From Trueperella pyogenes (GTDB lineage: Bacteria; Actinomycetota; Actinomycetes; Actinomycetales; Actinomycetaceae), in contig NZ_UHHW01000002.1 in assembly GCF_900460345.1 (NCBI RefSeq), positions 1 to 64,000 of the forward strand: a stretch of DNA of 64,000 nt. The letters run 5' to 3'. Both the position numbers and the translations under genes were made by a program. Below are positions 1 through 8,942 of the stretch, piece by piece. The notes under the pieces were generated by a model. The model had not been told where the DNA came from, searched no databases, and saw only the letters and a program-made list of their open reading frames with translations. The first letter of the stretch is position 1; each line of letters opens with the position of its first letter.

Positions 1-807
1 ATGGGGAATCGGCCAGATCTCCTTCTCAACGCGTCCGTCGGCCACCGAGGCGAAGGTGTGAGTGGCGCCGATATTTTGGCAGACATTGAGCGACGTCGTC
101 GCCCTGATCCCCGAACGGTGCTCCTCGTTGTGCTCGTGCTCAACGCGTTGGCGATGTCGCGGGCTGGAATGACGACCATCCTGGTGGTCAATCTCGTTGC
201 CGTCGGAGCCTTGATGTACGCGCGAGCGTGGAGGTGGACGGCGTCGTTTGTTGGTGTGCAGATGCTGTGGCTGACGCTCGTGTTCGTCCTCCCGCAGCTG
301 TGGACCAGCGCAGTATCCGCCTTCTTCGTGGTCATCGGATACTGGATGATCAAGCTCACGACGGCGGCCGGCGTCGCCGCATACGCGGTGAAGACGATCG
401 TCCCTGGCGAGTTGATCGCCGCTTTTCGCCGCATGCGTATCCCCAACGCGATCACTGTTCCGACCGTGGTGCTCTTGCGTTTCATGCCTACCGTGGTCAG
501 CGAGTATCAGGCGGTTCGTGAGGCGATGGCGTTGCGCGGCCTGCAGATGGGATGGAAGGCCGTCTTCCAACCGCTGCGGTATTTGGAATACATGCTGGTT
601 CCTTTGCTGACATCGTGCAGTCGGATCGCTGACGAGCTGACCGCTGCCGGCATGGTGCGGGGTTTGGGCTCGCCCATATCGCCGACGACCCTCAAACGAT
701 TGCGTTTCGGCGTGCCCGACCTGGCGTTTTTGATAGTGGTGGCCGCCGTGCTTGCCGCGACGCCGCTGACTAACAGCATTTCCTTGGTGGCGGGAGGCTT
801 TAAGTGA
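1..807 (+). CDS. ECF transporter transmembrane subunit (EcfT/CbiQ family)
   Basis: This is the membrane scaffold subunit of an energy-coupling-factor importer. It joins a substrate-binding S subunit to the ATPase encoded next. The protein (268 aa as read) has several hydrophobic segments from about residue 38 onward. It carries the two Ala-Arg-Gly-type coupling motifs of EcfT, seen as AMALRGL and AAGMVRGLG, which contact the ATPase grooves. The frame opens at the first base of the window, so the true start could lie upstream; a GTG at 58 is an alternative. No S subunit is visible, and it presumably lies to the left. The stop overlaps the GTG of the next gene, so the two are translationally coupled. 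The substrate is not determinable here. Confidence 0.8.
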   Translation: MGNRPDLLLNASVGHRGEGVSGADILADIERRRRPDPRTVLLVVLVLNALAMSRAGMTTILVVNLVAVGALMYARAWRWTASFVGVQMLWLTLVFVLPQLWTSAVSAFFVVIGYWMIKLTTAAGVAAYAVKTIVPGELIAAFRRMRIPNAITVPTVVLLRFMPTVVSEYQAVREAMALRGLQMGWKAVFQPLRYLEYMLVPLLTSCSRIADELTAAGMVRGLGSPISPTTLKRLRFGVPDLAFLIVVAAVLAATPLTNSISLVAGGFK

Positions 808-2249
808 GCGCTTCGATACAGGGCGTATCCTTCAGCTATCACAGCGATCCCGACGCCGTCGGCTCGGCTCACGTGGTCGGCGTTGAGGAGATAACCCTCG
901 ATTTTCCCCCTGGGTCTTGTACGCTCGTCACCGGCGCGTCGGGCTCTGGCAAGTCGACCATATTGAAACTGCTCAACGGGCTTATTCCCGCCCTTTACAA
1001 GGGCGAGCTCGCAGGCACGACACTCGTGCTGGGGCAGGAAACGACGAAGACGGATATTCAACACCTGGGCCGATGCGCCGGGATGGTTTTTCAAAATCCC
1101 CGTTCGCAGTTCTTCACCTCTACTGTGCTTGAGGAGTTGGCTTTCGCCAGCGAAAACGCGGGAGATGAGCCTACGGTAATTGCCGATCGGATTGCCGACG
1201 TGCTCAGTCGGTGGGGTATCGGATCCTTGAAGGATCGAAAGCTCGCTGAACTCTCCGGCGGGGAGCTGCAACTAGTGGCGTGTGGCGCGGCCATGGCCGG
1301 GCCGCAGAAAATACTGCTGCTCGACGAGCCGACGTCGAACCTTTCTCCCGCAGCCATTGACGCCTTCACGGACGTGATCCGCAAGCTCAAAGACGACGGC
1401 TGGACGTTGGTGATAGCCGAACATCGCGTCTATCCGCTCAATGGGATCGCAGATCGCGCCGTCGTTATGGCGGGAGGCCGCGTTGTCCGCGATACGTCCG
1501 GTGCGCAATTCTTTGCGATGCCAGATGAGGAACGTCGCGCTTTGGGCCTGCGCACCTTGACGAAACCGGAGAGTCTTGCCGGGGCGTGCGGGGCGGAGAA
1601 TCAGTCCGGTGTCCGCGCCACGAATCTGCGATTTAGCTACGGCAAACATCGGGTGCTGGACATTCCCGAGTTCGTGATACCCGCCGGGAGCGTGGTGGCC
1701 TTGACGGGCGCGAACGGCGCCGGGAAAAGCACACTAGCCAGGACGCTGATCGGGCTAGCCCAGGCGGAAAAGGGCAGCCAGATCTGGTTCGGTGACAAGC
1801 AGTGTAACCGTGCCTGGCGGCAAAAACTGAGCCAACTCGTCATGCAAGACGTCAATCGGCAATTGTTCGCCGAATCGGTGGCAGCGGAAGTGACGCTGGG
1901 AAACGGCGTCGTCAGCGAAGAACGCGTGGCCGGATTGCTGGCAGATCTGGGGCTTGCGGGCCTGGAGGATCGCCATCCTATGACGCTTTCTGGCGGCCAG
2001 AAACAACGTCTGGTCATCGCTAACGCGCTTGCCAGCGACGCCCAGCTGTACGTGTTCGATGAGCCAACGTCAGGTGTGGACTATCAGCACCTGATAGCGA
2101 TTAGTAGCCAGATTCGTGCCCTTGCCGCGCTCGGCAAGAGTGTGCTGGTGATCAGCCATGATCTCGAATTTATCAACGAAGTTGCGGACCATCAGGCGTG
2201 CCTTGCACCCATTGAGGCTGGTGGGGAGCAAGTCACCTGGATTCGTTAA
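804..2249 (+). CDS. ECF transporter ATPase with two fused ABC domains
   Basis: This cytoplasmic ATPase drives ECF-type vitamin, metal or cofactor uptake. The 481-aa protein holds two complete nucleotide-binding domains, so EcfA1 and EcfA2 are in one chain. The first has Walker A GASGSGKS (about residue 45), signature LSGGE and Walker B LLLDEPTSN. The second has Walker A GANGAGKS (about 302), signature LSGGQKQ and Walker B YVFDEPTSG. It starts at a GTG inside the end of the EcfT gene (4-bp overlap) and is followed after 16 bp by two ABC half-transporters. That arrangement resembles haem/siderophore ECF loci of other Gram-positives, so iron-related cargo is a reasonable guess and no more. Confidence 0.85.
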   Translation: MSASIQGVSFSYHSDPDAVGSAHVVGVEEITLDFPPGSCTLVTGASGSGKSTILKLLNGLIPALYKGELAGTTLVLGQETTKTDIQHLGRCAGMVFQNPRSQFFTSTVLEELAFASENAGDEPTVIADRIADVLSRWGIGSLKDRKLAELSGGELQLVACGAAMAGPQKILLLDEPTSNLSPAAIDAFTDVIRKLKDDGWTLVIAEHRVYPLNGIADRAVVMAGGRVVRDTSGAQFFAMPDEERRALGLRTLTKPESLAGACGAENQSGVRATNLRFSYGKHRVLDIPEFVIPAGSVVALTGANGAGKSTLARTLIGLAQAEKGSQIWFGDKQCNRAWRQKLSQLVMQDVNRQLFAESVAAEVTLGNGVVSEERVAGLLADLGLAGLEDRHPMTLSGGQKQRLVIANALASDAQLYVFDEPTSGVDYQHLIAISSQIRALAALGKSVLVISHDLEFINEVADHQACLAPIEAGGEQVTWIR

Positions 2250-2265
2250 CAGATGAGGAGTAGCG

Positions 2266-4062
2266 ATGGTGCACACAGCCGATAGCCCTACGCGGGGCAA
2301 TGCGGACATGAAGCAAGCGAGTAAGCAGGGGCAGAAAGCGCTCAAAGAGCTGATGTCCCCGGTGCGGCCCGCGCTGATGGCGGGCAACGCGCTCGCCCTC
2401 GTCTCTGCGGCTTTGCGGGTGTTTCCTTTCGTTGCTCTGGTCGGCATCGGCAATGAACTCATGGGCGCGTTGAGTGCCGGGAGTATTGACCGGGCTGCAG
2501 TCAACTGGTGGGTAGTGGTGCTACTGGCTACGTTCTGCGGCGGCTTGCTGACGTACTTTGCTGGGCTGATGATCACGCACATTGCGGACAATCGCCTGTC
2601 GGCGACCATTCAGCGTCGGATTATCGATTCCCTGGCCGCCACCCCACTGACGTGGTTTAGTGAAAACACGTCGGGGCACGTGCGTAAAGTACTTCAAGAC
2701 GACGTGAGAAATTTGCATATGCTGGTCGCACACCGCCCGGTGGATTCGATCATCGCGATATTTTTGCCGCTGTTTAGCACCGCGTATGCGTTCTTTATCG
2801 ACTGGCGGCTAGGGCTTTTGGTCATCTTGCCGATCGTGGTCTACGCCATTATCTATGCCGTTATGGTGCGGGACATGAATGCGAAAACGATGGAGCTCGA
2901 CGCGAAGCTCGATACCGTCTCCTCGGCCATGGTCGAATTCGTCAAAGGCATCCAGGTGGTCAAGACCTTCGGGATCACGGGTAAGGCTCACCGAAAGTAC
3001 GCTGATAGCGCCAATAACGCCTGCGATTTTATGGAGGAGTGGAATCGGCCGATGGTCAATGCCGCTTCAGTGACGTCGGCGGTCGTCTCCACGCCCGTGA
3101 TCGTTTTGTTGTTCTCCGCCGGGGGATTCTGGTTCGTATCTGGCGGATGGGTGACGCCGGTCGAGATCATTGCCGGCTGCTTGATCGCCATCTCGCTTCC
3201 TAACTCCATCAATTTGCTGGCGCAGATGGCGTGGAATTATCAGTTGGCGGGCGCGGCCGCGAGCCGTGTGCTGGAGGTGGTGGATGTGGTCACGCTCCCG
3301 TCTCCTGATCGCTCGGCGGCACAGCCGGCGCAGCCCAGCGTGGAGTTGCGCAACATCGTGCTCGACTATGGGCACACGCGGGCTCTTGACGGGGTCTCGG
3401 TGACGTGCGAGCCGGGCACGACGACGGCGTTGATGGGCCCCTCGGGCGCCGGAAAGTCGACTCTGGCTAAGCTCGTTCCGCGCTTCCTCGACCCGGATGA
3501 GGGCCAGGTGTTGATCGGCGGCGTCGACGTGAAGGATCTCAGCCGCGACGATCTGTACCGTCAGGTGAGTTTTGTCCTCCAGGACGCCCAGCTGTTGCGT
3601 GCCACGGTCTTCGACAATATCGCTATGGGCAAGCCGCAGGCGACTTTTGCCGAGGTGGAGGAGGCGGCGCGGCGTGCCCGTATCCACGACGAGATCATGG
3701 AGTTCCCCGGCGGGTACGACACCGTCGTCGATGAGGACGTCAAGCTCTCCGGTGGCCAAGCCCAGCGAATCGCGATTGCGCGGGCACTTTTGCGCGATAC
3801 GCCAATTTTGATCCTGGATGAAGCGGCGGCGATGGTTGACCCGGAGTGCGAGGCCCAGATTCAGGCAGCGATAAATGAGCTCACGATTGGTCGCACGGTC
3901 ATCGTGATCGATCATCGGCCACAGTCGGTGCGCCACGTCGATCAGATTGTGCTTCTCGACGGCGGACACGTAGTCGCCTGTGGGCCGCACGAAGAGATTC
4001 TTAATCAGGACTTGTACGCGAGATTGCGGGCAGCCGCCGGTGCTGATCGCGAGGAGGAGTGA
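2266..4062 (+). CDS. ABC half-transporter, permease-ATPase fusion (first of pair)
   Basis: A 598-aa half-transporter with an N-terminal six-helix membrane domain (about residues 35-320) fused to an ATPase. The ATPase shows Walker A GPSGAGKS, signature LSGGQ and Walker B LILDEAAA. Its stop overlaps the ATG of the next, similar gene by 4 bp, so a heterodimer is expected. Exporter-fold pairs include drug and lipid exporters, but also the siderophore importers YbtPQ and IrtAB. Sitting directly downstream of an ECF module favours the importer-like, iron-related group, but the sequence alone does not settle direction. The start ATG at 2266 has a purine-rich GATGAGGAG stretch just upstream. Confidence 0.82.
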   Translation: MVHTADSPTRGNADMKQASKQGQKALKELMSPVRPALMAGNALALVSAALRVFPFVALVGIGNELMGALSAGSIDRAAVNWWVVVLLATFCGGLLTYFAGLMITHIADNRLSATIQRRIIDSLAATPLTWFSENTSGHVRKVLQDDVRNLHMLVAHRPVDSIIAIFLPLFSTAYAFFIDWRLGLLVILPIVVYAIIYAVMVRDMNAKTMELDAKLDTVSSAMVEFVKGIQVVKTFGITGKAHRKYADSANNACDFMEEWNRPMVNAASVTSAVVSTPVIVLLFSAGGFWFVSGGWVTPVEIIAGCLIAISLPNSINLLAQMAWNYQLAGAAASRVLEVVDVVTLPSPDRSAAQPAQPSVELRNIVLDYGHTRALDGVSVTCEPGTTTALMGPSGAGKSTLAKLVPRFLDPDEGQVLIGGVDVKDLSRDDLYRQVSFVLQDAQLLRATVFDNIAMGKPQATFAEVEEAARRARIHDEIMEFPGGYDTVVDEDVKLSGGQAQRIAIARALLRDTPILILDEAAAMVDPECEAQIQAAINELTIGRTVIVIDHRPQSVRHVDQIVLLDGGHVVACGPHEEILNQDLYARLRAAAGADREEE

Positions 4063-5816
4063 TGGCGAAGACAATGGGTACCGTAGCGATGCTGCGGGCG
4101 AGCCGGCGGCTCGAGAATAAGCTTGAAGCACGCGGACGCGTGCTGGTCTGGATAGCGCGCGTCGTCAGCGGCGTGATACAGGGTGTAGGCCTGTTGGCGC
4201 TGCTCCAGCTCGCAGGCGTATGGGCGCGGCCTGACGGCGGCGACGCCAGCACCTATTGGATGTGGGTGCTCGTCGCGGTCGCGCTGTGTGGCATGATCAG
4301 CATCTTTCTCCGAGACCGCTTCTCCTATGATTTGGCTTTCGGGGTTATGCGCAATACCCACCGCCTTGTGGGTGACAAGCTGGCAGTCCTCCCGCTCGGC
4401 TGGTTTTCCTCCACGGTAACGGGACGCCTATCCCGTTTGGGCGCGGCCACTGTGAACGACCTTGGCAACCTCAGTGCGCACATGGCCACGATGCTCGTCG
4501 TCTCATCGACCACGCTCGTGACCCTGCTTGCTGGCCTTTTGTGGTGGTATCCCAAACTAGGCCTGGTTTTCGCTATCTGCCTGCTCGCTTACGCGCTCTT
4601 GACGTGGGTTTTGACCTATGTGGATGCCGCTGCTCAAGCGTATTCCGCACCCGCGGCCGTGGAACTCGCGGATCGAATCGTTGAGTTTTCCGCCTGCCAG
4701 GCGATGTTGCGTTCGTGCAACCGCGTGCCCTATTCGCAGTTGGATGACGCCGTGGCGGAGAACCGCCGGCGTGGTTTCAACAGCATGTGGGTAGAGGCAG
4801 TCGGCAACTTCTTTGCGGGCATGGCTTCGCAGATTATCTGCGTGGTGATGATCGTCGTCGGTGTTCAGCAGGCCTTCAGCGGTGACCTGTCCGCGCTGGA
4901 AGTGGTTGCCGTTATCGGTATTAGCTTGCAGATGGTGCAGTACCTGGTTGACATTTCGAATGCCCGCATGGCGCTTCACCTGATGGGGCCGACGATGGCG
5001 ACGATCGTCGACGTCCTCGATGCGCAGCGCTTGACGGAGCCGGAGGCTTCTGCGCCCGTGGCCTCTCAGCAGGTCGAGCTGCGCGGAGTGGACTTCTCGT
5101 ATCAGGACTCCCGCCGGGTTTTGGACGGCGTCTCCTTCGTCGTCCCGCCTAGGACGATGACGGCGCTGGTAGGCCCGTCGGGTGCCGGAAAGACGACGAT
5201 CGCGCGGCTGATTTGCCGTTTCTGGGATGTCGACGCCGGTGCGGTACTCGTCGGAGACGCGGACGTGCGCGATTTGACGACCGAAGATCTGATGAAGCAG
5301 GTCTCCATGGTGTTCCAGGATGTCTACCTTTTCGATGACACCCTGGAGGCCAACATCAGGGTGGGAGACCCGGATGCGAGCGGGGATCGGGTGCGTTGGG
5401 CCGCCGAATTGGCCGGCGTGAGCGAGATCGTCGACCGACTCCCGGACGGCTGGCAAAGCCGAGTTGGCGAAGGCGGCACCTCGCTGTCCGGCGGTGAGCG
5501 GCAGCGCATCTCGGTGGCGCGGGCGATCTTGAAGAAGGCGCCGATTGTGCTCTTCGACGAGGCGACCTCCGCGCTGGATGCCGAGAACGAGGCGAATCTG
5601 ACGCGCGCATTCGATTATCTGCGCCAGGAGTCCACGGTCTTGGTGATCGCGCACAAGCTCAACACAGTCACCGCCGCCGACCAGATAGTTGTGCTCAATG
5701 ACCGCGGGCAGGTTGCCCAGGTGGGCACGCATGAGGAGCTGGTGGGTGTCGATGGCATTTACCGAGAATTCTGGCAGAACCGGGAGCTCGCGTCGGGCTG
5801 GAAGATAACGCGCTAG
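4059..5816 (+). CDS. ABC half-transporter, permease-ATPase fusion (second of pair)
   Basis: The partner of the preceding half-transporter (585 aa). The N-terminal membrane domain covers roughly residues 25-310. The C-terminal ATPase has Walker A GPSGAGKT, signature LSGGERQ and Walker B IVLFDEATSALD. It is the last gene of the four-gene run, and the next coding sequence lies more than 1 kb away on the other strand. Both ATPase sites look intact. Function is inferred only from architecture and neighbours (ECF subunits upstream); drug or peptide export is the main alternative. Confidence 0.82.
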   Translation: MMAKTMGTVAMLRASRRLENKLEARGRVLVWIARVVSGVIQGVGLLALLQLAGVWARPDGGDASTYWMWVLVAVALCGMISIFLRDRFSYDLAFGVMRNTHRLVGDKLAVLPLGWFSSTVTGRLSRLGAATVNDLGNLSAHMATMLVVSSTTLVTLLAGLLWWYPKLGLVFAICLLAYALLTWVLTYVDAAAQAYSAPAAVELADRIVEFSACQAMLRSCNRVPYSQLDDAVAENRRRGFNSMWVEAVGNFFAGMASQIICVVMIVVGVQQAFSGDLSALEVVAVIGISLQMVQYLVDISNARMALHLMGPTMATIVDVLDAQRLTEPEASAPVASQQVELRGVDFSYQDSRRVLDGVSFVVPPRTMTALVGPSGAGKTTIARLICRFWDVDAGAVLVGDADVRDLTTEDLMKQVSMVFQDVYLFDDTLEANIRVGDPDASGDRVRWAAELAGVSEIVDRLPDGWQSRVGEGGTSLSGGERQRISVARAILKKAPIVLFDEATSALDAENEANLTRAFDYLRQESTVLVIAHKLNTVTAADQIVVLNDRGQVAQVGTHEELVGVDGIYREFWQNRELASGWKITR

Positions 5817-6044
5817 GTCTGCGGGTGACACCCAGGTCGGCATGTTGTGTTCAGCGGCGGATCATGAGATACAAACCCGTACTCCGCGCATTTGCCGGTA
5901 CACATAACGAGACCTCTTAGCTGAAACCATGTCGTTCGACACGGGTTTTGAGCCCTATCTGCCAAGATGGTTATGCGTCAGTGTGAGATCACTGTTGTTG
6001 GGTGCGGGAATTTGGTGTTCTTGCGCTGCGGGACTGAGGTGGGC
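5817..6044. other. Intergenic stretch downstream of the ABC/ECF run
   Basis: Non-coding interval between the second half-transporter and the insertion-sequence remnant. I see no convincing gene and no strong rho-independent terminator. There is only a short GGGTGACACCC palindrome near 5823. The short frames that cross it have no ribosome site or recognisable protein. Confidence 0.5.
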
Positions 6045-6270
6045 TCAGGGGCGGGCTTCGTTTAACCCGCCTCCCGACAGTTCTTTTGAGAATTTGGCCT
6101 ACTTGGCGAGAGCCTGTCGACAGTTCTTTTGAAAATACCGGCCACCGATTCATATACGGGTCTGGTAGCGCCCATATTCATGTTTTGTGTCGGGCACCCG
6201 GCCGGCTGACAGCGTGCCTGGCTCACCCAGGCGGGCTTATCGAAACCGCATTAGGCTGCTTGGCGCTGTT
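6045..6270 (-). repeat. IS3-type 3' end remnant, copy 1 of a dispersed repeat
   Basis: This stretch is clearly related to 50995-51195. Both contain the 15-mer CGACAGTTCTTTTGA twice (6075-6089 and 6118-6132 here), then ATACCGGCCACCGA, TCATATACGGG, ATTCATGTTTTGTGTCGGG and GAAACCGCATTA. Read on the minus strand it follows the transposase remnant at 6271-6751. The GACAGTTCTTTTGA motif is what one expects at an insertion-sequence terminus. The two 15-mers are offset by 43 bp here and 32 bp in the other copy, so the copies have drifted independently. Confidence 0.65.
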
Positions 6271-6751
6271 CTCACCTCTTTAGCCACTTGTCAGCGACGG
6301 TCGAAAAGTAGCCCAGTTTTGTTTGTTGCTTACTGTAGTACTTTGCCGCGTTCTGCTGTGATGGAAGGCAGGATGCCTTCGCGCGTGAGGACATGCCACA
6401 TCCTACAAACCCCATACACCCCATAGTTCTCGGTGTGAATCTGGCCAACAATCTCGACCAGTTCGCAGTCCCTGACCTAGCGAGCTGACGAGGCAGGCTT
6501 CTTCGCCTCGCGATACCCGCGTGAAGACAAGAACCGCCCTCAGGCTCATTGTTCAGCGGCGCACAGATGAACCCGGGCTGTGAAACGATCACGATACTCC
6601 ATCGATAAAGGCAATCATGTCCAACGCTTCGAGTCGAGTTCGGATGCGAAAAAGCCAAAGCGGTTTTCAGTAACTCGTTCGTGTCCCGCAACTTTCGAAC
6701 CTCTTGTCCCAGGCGCAAAGCACTCGCCCTGACCCCAAGCTTAGGCGCCAC
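6271..6751 (-). pseudogene. Degenerate IS3-family transposase (OrfA end plus OrfB start)
   Basis: Read on the minus strand, one frame carries an OrfA-like coiled-coil end (EVRKLRDTNELLKTALAF), close to the conserved ELRRANEILKTASAFF of IS3-family OrfA. After a junction near MIAFIDG, a second frame reads EAKKPASSAR, stop, VRDCELVEIVGQIHTENYG, VYGVCRMWHVLTREGILPS. That matches the N-terminal part of OrfB, including the ENYGVYG-RKMW-REG core. Frame changes and stops show it is dead. The catalytic DDE region of OrfB is missing, so most of the element has been deleted. Confidence 0.75.
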
Positions 6752-6805
6752 CTACTCACACGAAAGAAAACCTAGACCATTTCACTTCGCCGCTGGCGGC
6801 ATTTT

Positions 6806-6872
6806 ACACTGTCGCGCGGTGGGATTCACACTGTTGTACTGTCACACTGTGACTTTACTCTGTTTCACTCTG
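6806..6872. repeat. Cluster of ACACTGT / CACTCTG motifs
   Basis: ACACTGT occurs at 6806, 6828 and 6844. TACTGT at 6837 and ACTCTG/CACTCTG variants up to 6872 complete the cluster, which overlaps the end of the AlbA-like gene. A related ACACTCTAGAG sequence sits upstream of the same gene near 8460. Iterated short motifs like this could be protein-binding sites; no function is proven. Confidence 0.4.
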
Positions 6873-8439
6873 AAGCGGAGTAGGTGGTGTTGCGGTTTCC
6901 CCAGCCACCATGTTGTTTCACAACTCCACCCTCAGTGAGCTTCGCAAGCGCGTACCGCACCTGACCACTCGTCAAGTCTGTTTCCTCGACGATCTGTTGG
7001 AAAGAAAGCGGCCCGCCCACCGCCAGTGCGTCAAGGATCGGCTTCGCGTTCTTCGTCGTCGTTGCGGCTTTCTTACCAGCACGTTGTTTGCACACGCGGT
7101 CCGCGTACTTGCGGTTCGCTGAGAGTTTCCCGGCGTCGACGTCGGCACCTTCGCCCGCGCTGACGGCCACCGATAACGTCTCGCTCGGTTTAGGCGAAAC
7201 TGGTGTCCCGTAGAGAACCACAGTGAAGCGGACGCCGTTGTCAGCGAACGTGGGGCGAGGAAGCCCAGCGCCTTCGACCTGCCGCAAAACTTCCGTCACT
7301 CCACCACCTTCGCCCTCGATCACGCTCGCGCCGGAGCGTGTGCGCACATGCTTCGCCATTTCGTAGAGGCGGGGATTCACGGCGTTTTTCGCAAGAGAAA
7401 CGCTTGTGAGCTGCTCTTTCGAAATGCCCCGCAACCCGCCCGGGTTTGTCACGATCAGCCGATCGCCGTTGATACGGATCTCCACCCACTGTCCCTCAGA
7501 GTTGGGCGAAAGATCACGGTGAACGAGCGCGTTCGCAACGATTTCACGGACAGCTACCGGTGGGAAAATCGGTTCCTCGACCATGTTCCCGTCGGGCAAG
7601 TACCGATTGTGGCGGGGCGCATTTTCTTCGACCCACATCAGCGCGTCTTCGAGGAGGTCGGGCAGCGGGCCATCGAAGTCGCGCCGGTTACGGGTCCGCG
7701 CGCCTTCGACCTGGTTCCCACGCGGGAGTTGGACGGCGGCTGTGATGCGCAATTGTGGGGCTTTGCTTTGCGGGTAAAGCCCTAGTGAGTAGAGGCCGGC
7801 GAGCGTGACTTCACCGCTCGGGGTCAGGATATTGAGGAGTTCGAGGAGTTTGGGATCGTCGAGGATTTTGGCGAGGCGGGTGCTCGAGCGGCGAATGTTT
7901 GCACAAAACTCTGACTTGGCGTGCGGATCGAGGTCGTCAATCGACGTATTCGAAATGGTGGCCGAATCGAAACGGTAGCGCTCCGTTTGACCGAGTTTTT
8001 GGATGTCGATCAGTGCGAGGTCGGCGTCGTTCATCACGTAGTCGCCGTCGGACTGACGCAGGTAGGCCTTGTTGCGGTGACGCGCGGGCCGCTCGGAAAG
8101 CGGCAGGGCGGAAACGTCAATGACGAGGACTTCCTTACCCTCGAGGGTGAGCACCTTGTGGGCGAGTTGCGGAGCGGGATCCACTGACGCACGGGTTTGG
8201 TTCACGATTTTGTTAAAGAGGCCTTGAGGGTTGGGCACGCCGACGACGGCGAAGTTGGCGCGTTCGTCGACTCCGAGGATGATGGTGCCTCCGCCTGGCG
8301 TGTTTGCGAATGCACAGACCGTTTCGGGTAGGTTTTCGGGCAGCTGGGATGCGCGCTTGACTTCAACATCCGTGCTATCGCGCTTGATGCGGCGAAATTC
8401 GTCAAGCGTGTGGGCAACTCGCTGAGGGGTCCATTGCAT
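6865..8439 (-). CDS. AlbA_2 / RecG-like ATP-binding putative transcriptional regulator
   Basis: A 524-aa protein of the Schlafen-AlbA_2 type. The N-terminal AlbA_2 region (about 20-140) contains EVKRASQLPENLPETVCAF and the glycine-rich GGGTIILGVDE. The middle region (about 290-400) resembles the GHKL-type ATPase domain found in these proteins, with EIVANALVHRD and VTNPGGLRG. The C-terminus (about 455-520) looks like a winged helix (LSFQQIVEETDLTSGQVRYA). Family members are called divergent-AAA or RecG-like regulators; some act in stress or phage response, but the role here is unknown. The gene stands alone, with a 10-bp palindrome ACTCTAGAGT just upstream (8462-8471) that may be its own operator. 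Confidence 0.75.
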   Translation of the reverse strand: MQWTPQRVAHTLDEFRRIKRDSTDVEVKRASQLPENLPETVCAFANTPGGGTIILGVDERANFAVVGVPNPQGLFNKIVNQTRASVDPAPQLAHKVLTLEGKEVLVIDVSALPLSERPARHRNKAYLRQSDGDYVMNDADLALIDIQKLGQTERYRFDSATISNTSIDDLDPHAKSEFCANIRRSSTRLAKILDDPKLLELLNILTPSGEVTLAGLYSLGLYPQSKAPQLRITAAVQLPRGNQVEGARTRNRRDFDGPLPDLLEDALMWVEENAPRHNRYLPDGNMVEEPIFPPVAVREIVANALVHRDLSPNSEGQWVEIRINGDRLIVTNPGGLRGISKEQLTSVSLAKNAVNPRLYEMAKHVRTRSGASVIEGEGGGVTEVLRQVEGAGLPRPTFADNGVRFTVVLYGTPVSPKPSETLSVAVSAGEGADVDAGKLSANRKYADRVCKQRAGKKAATTTKNAKPILDALAVGGPLSFQQIVEETDLTSGQVRYALAKLTEGGVVKQHGGWGNRNTTYSASE

Positions 8440-8761
8440 ACCTCAGAGTATAAGTTTTTACACTCTAGAGTTCAACTATTTGGGACGGGGGAGGAGAATG
8501 AAAGTCTCCACTCTGGGTTTGGTCCGGGGCTCACAGTCGAGGTAGTAGGATTACGGGCTATCGATCCTACTTCCATCATGTTGTAGGGGGTTCGCTTAGT
8601 AATCTCCGGTTCGATAGGATGAGTCCAACCCAAGTTCGCTTGTCATCTGATCTCGATGTTGCATTTAAGGAATTTCCTCTTGGGCGGACTGCGTGGATGC
8701 AGGTCACTGTCTCAGGATCTCAGGCCTGGACAACACACAATTAGGTAGAAGGGAGAAAGAA
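8440..8761. promoter_or_regulatory. Divergent intergenic region with ACTCTAGAGT palindrome
   Basis: A 320-bp gap between the AlbA-like regulator (minus) and the small membrane protein (plus). The perfect palindrome ACTCTAGAGT lies at 8462-8471, about 25-30 bp before the regulator start. It is preceded by a run of T and by CAGAGTATAAG. I see no other gene in it. An autoregulatory operator is the simplest reading. Confidence 0.35.
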
Positions 8762-8929
8762 ATGACACCAGCGGCGGTATGGTCAATTGTTTCAATCGTC
8801 TTGTCCCTGGTGCTAGCAATTGCCTTGATAGCTCTTGGAATTCGGGCATGGAACTACATGGGGCGGAGTAAACACGAGTCAAACTCGACGGCGAAATTTG
8901 CTCGTGATGAAGACGGGGTGACGCTCTAG
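8762..8929 (+). CDS. Small single-pass membrane protein (55 aa), unknown function
   Basis: An ATG at 8762 preceded by GAAGGGAGAAAGAA gives a 55-residue protein. It has one hydrophobic helix (about residues 6-28, WSIVSIVLSLVLAIALIALG), then a basic stretch (RAWNYMGRSKHES) and an acidic tail. The longer frame from 8693 has no ribosome site and adds an implausible N-terminus, so I prefer 8762. The topology is probably N-out/C-in by the positive-inside rule. I do not recognise a family. It is followed at once by the 28-bp inverted repeat. Confidence 0.5.
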   Translation: MTPAAVWSIVSIVLSLVLAIALIALGIRAWNYMGRSKHESNSTAKFARDEDGVTL

Positions 8930-8942
8930 CGGAAACTATGGC

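Noticed and set aside
4557-5843. 428-codon minus-strand frame opposite the second half-transporter
   Set aside because: Antisense to a gene with complete Walker motifs; no protein features of its own.
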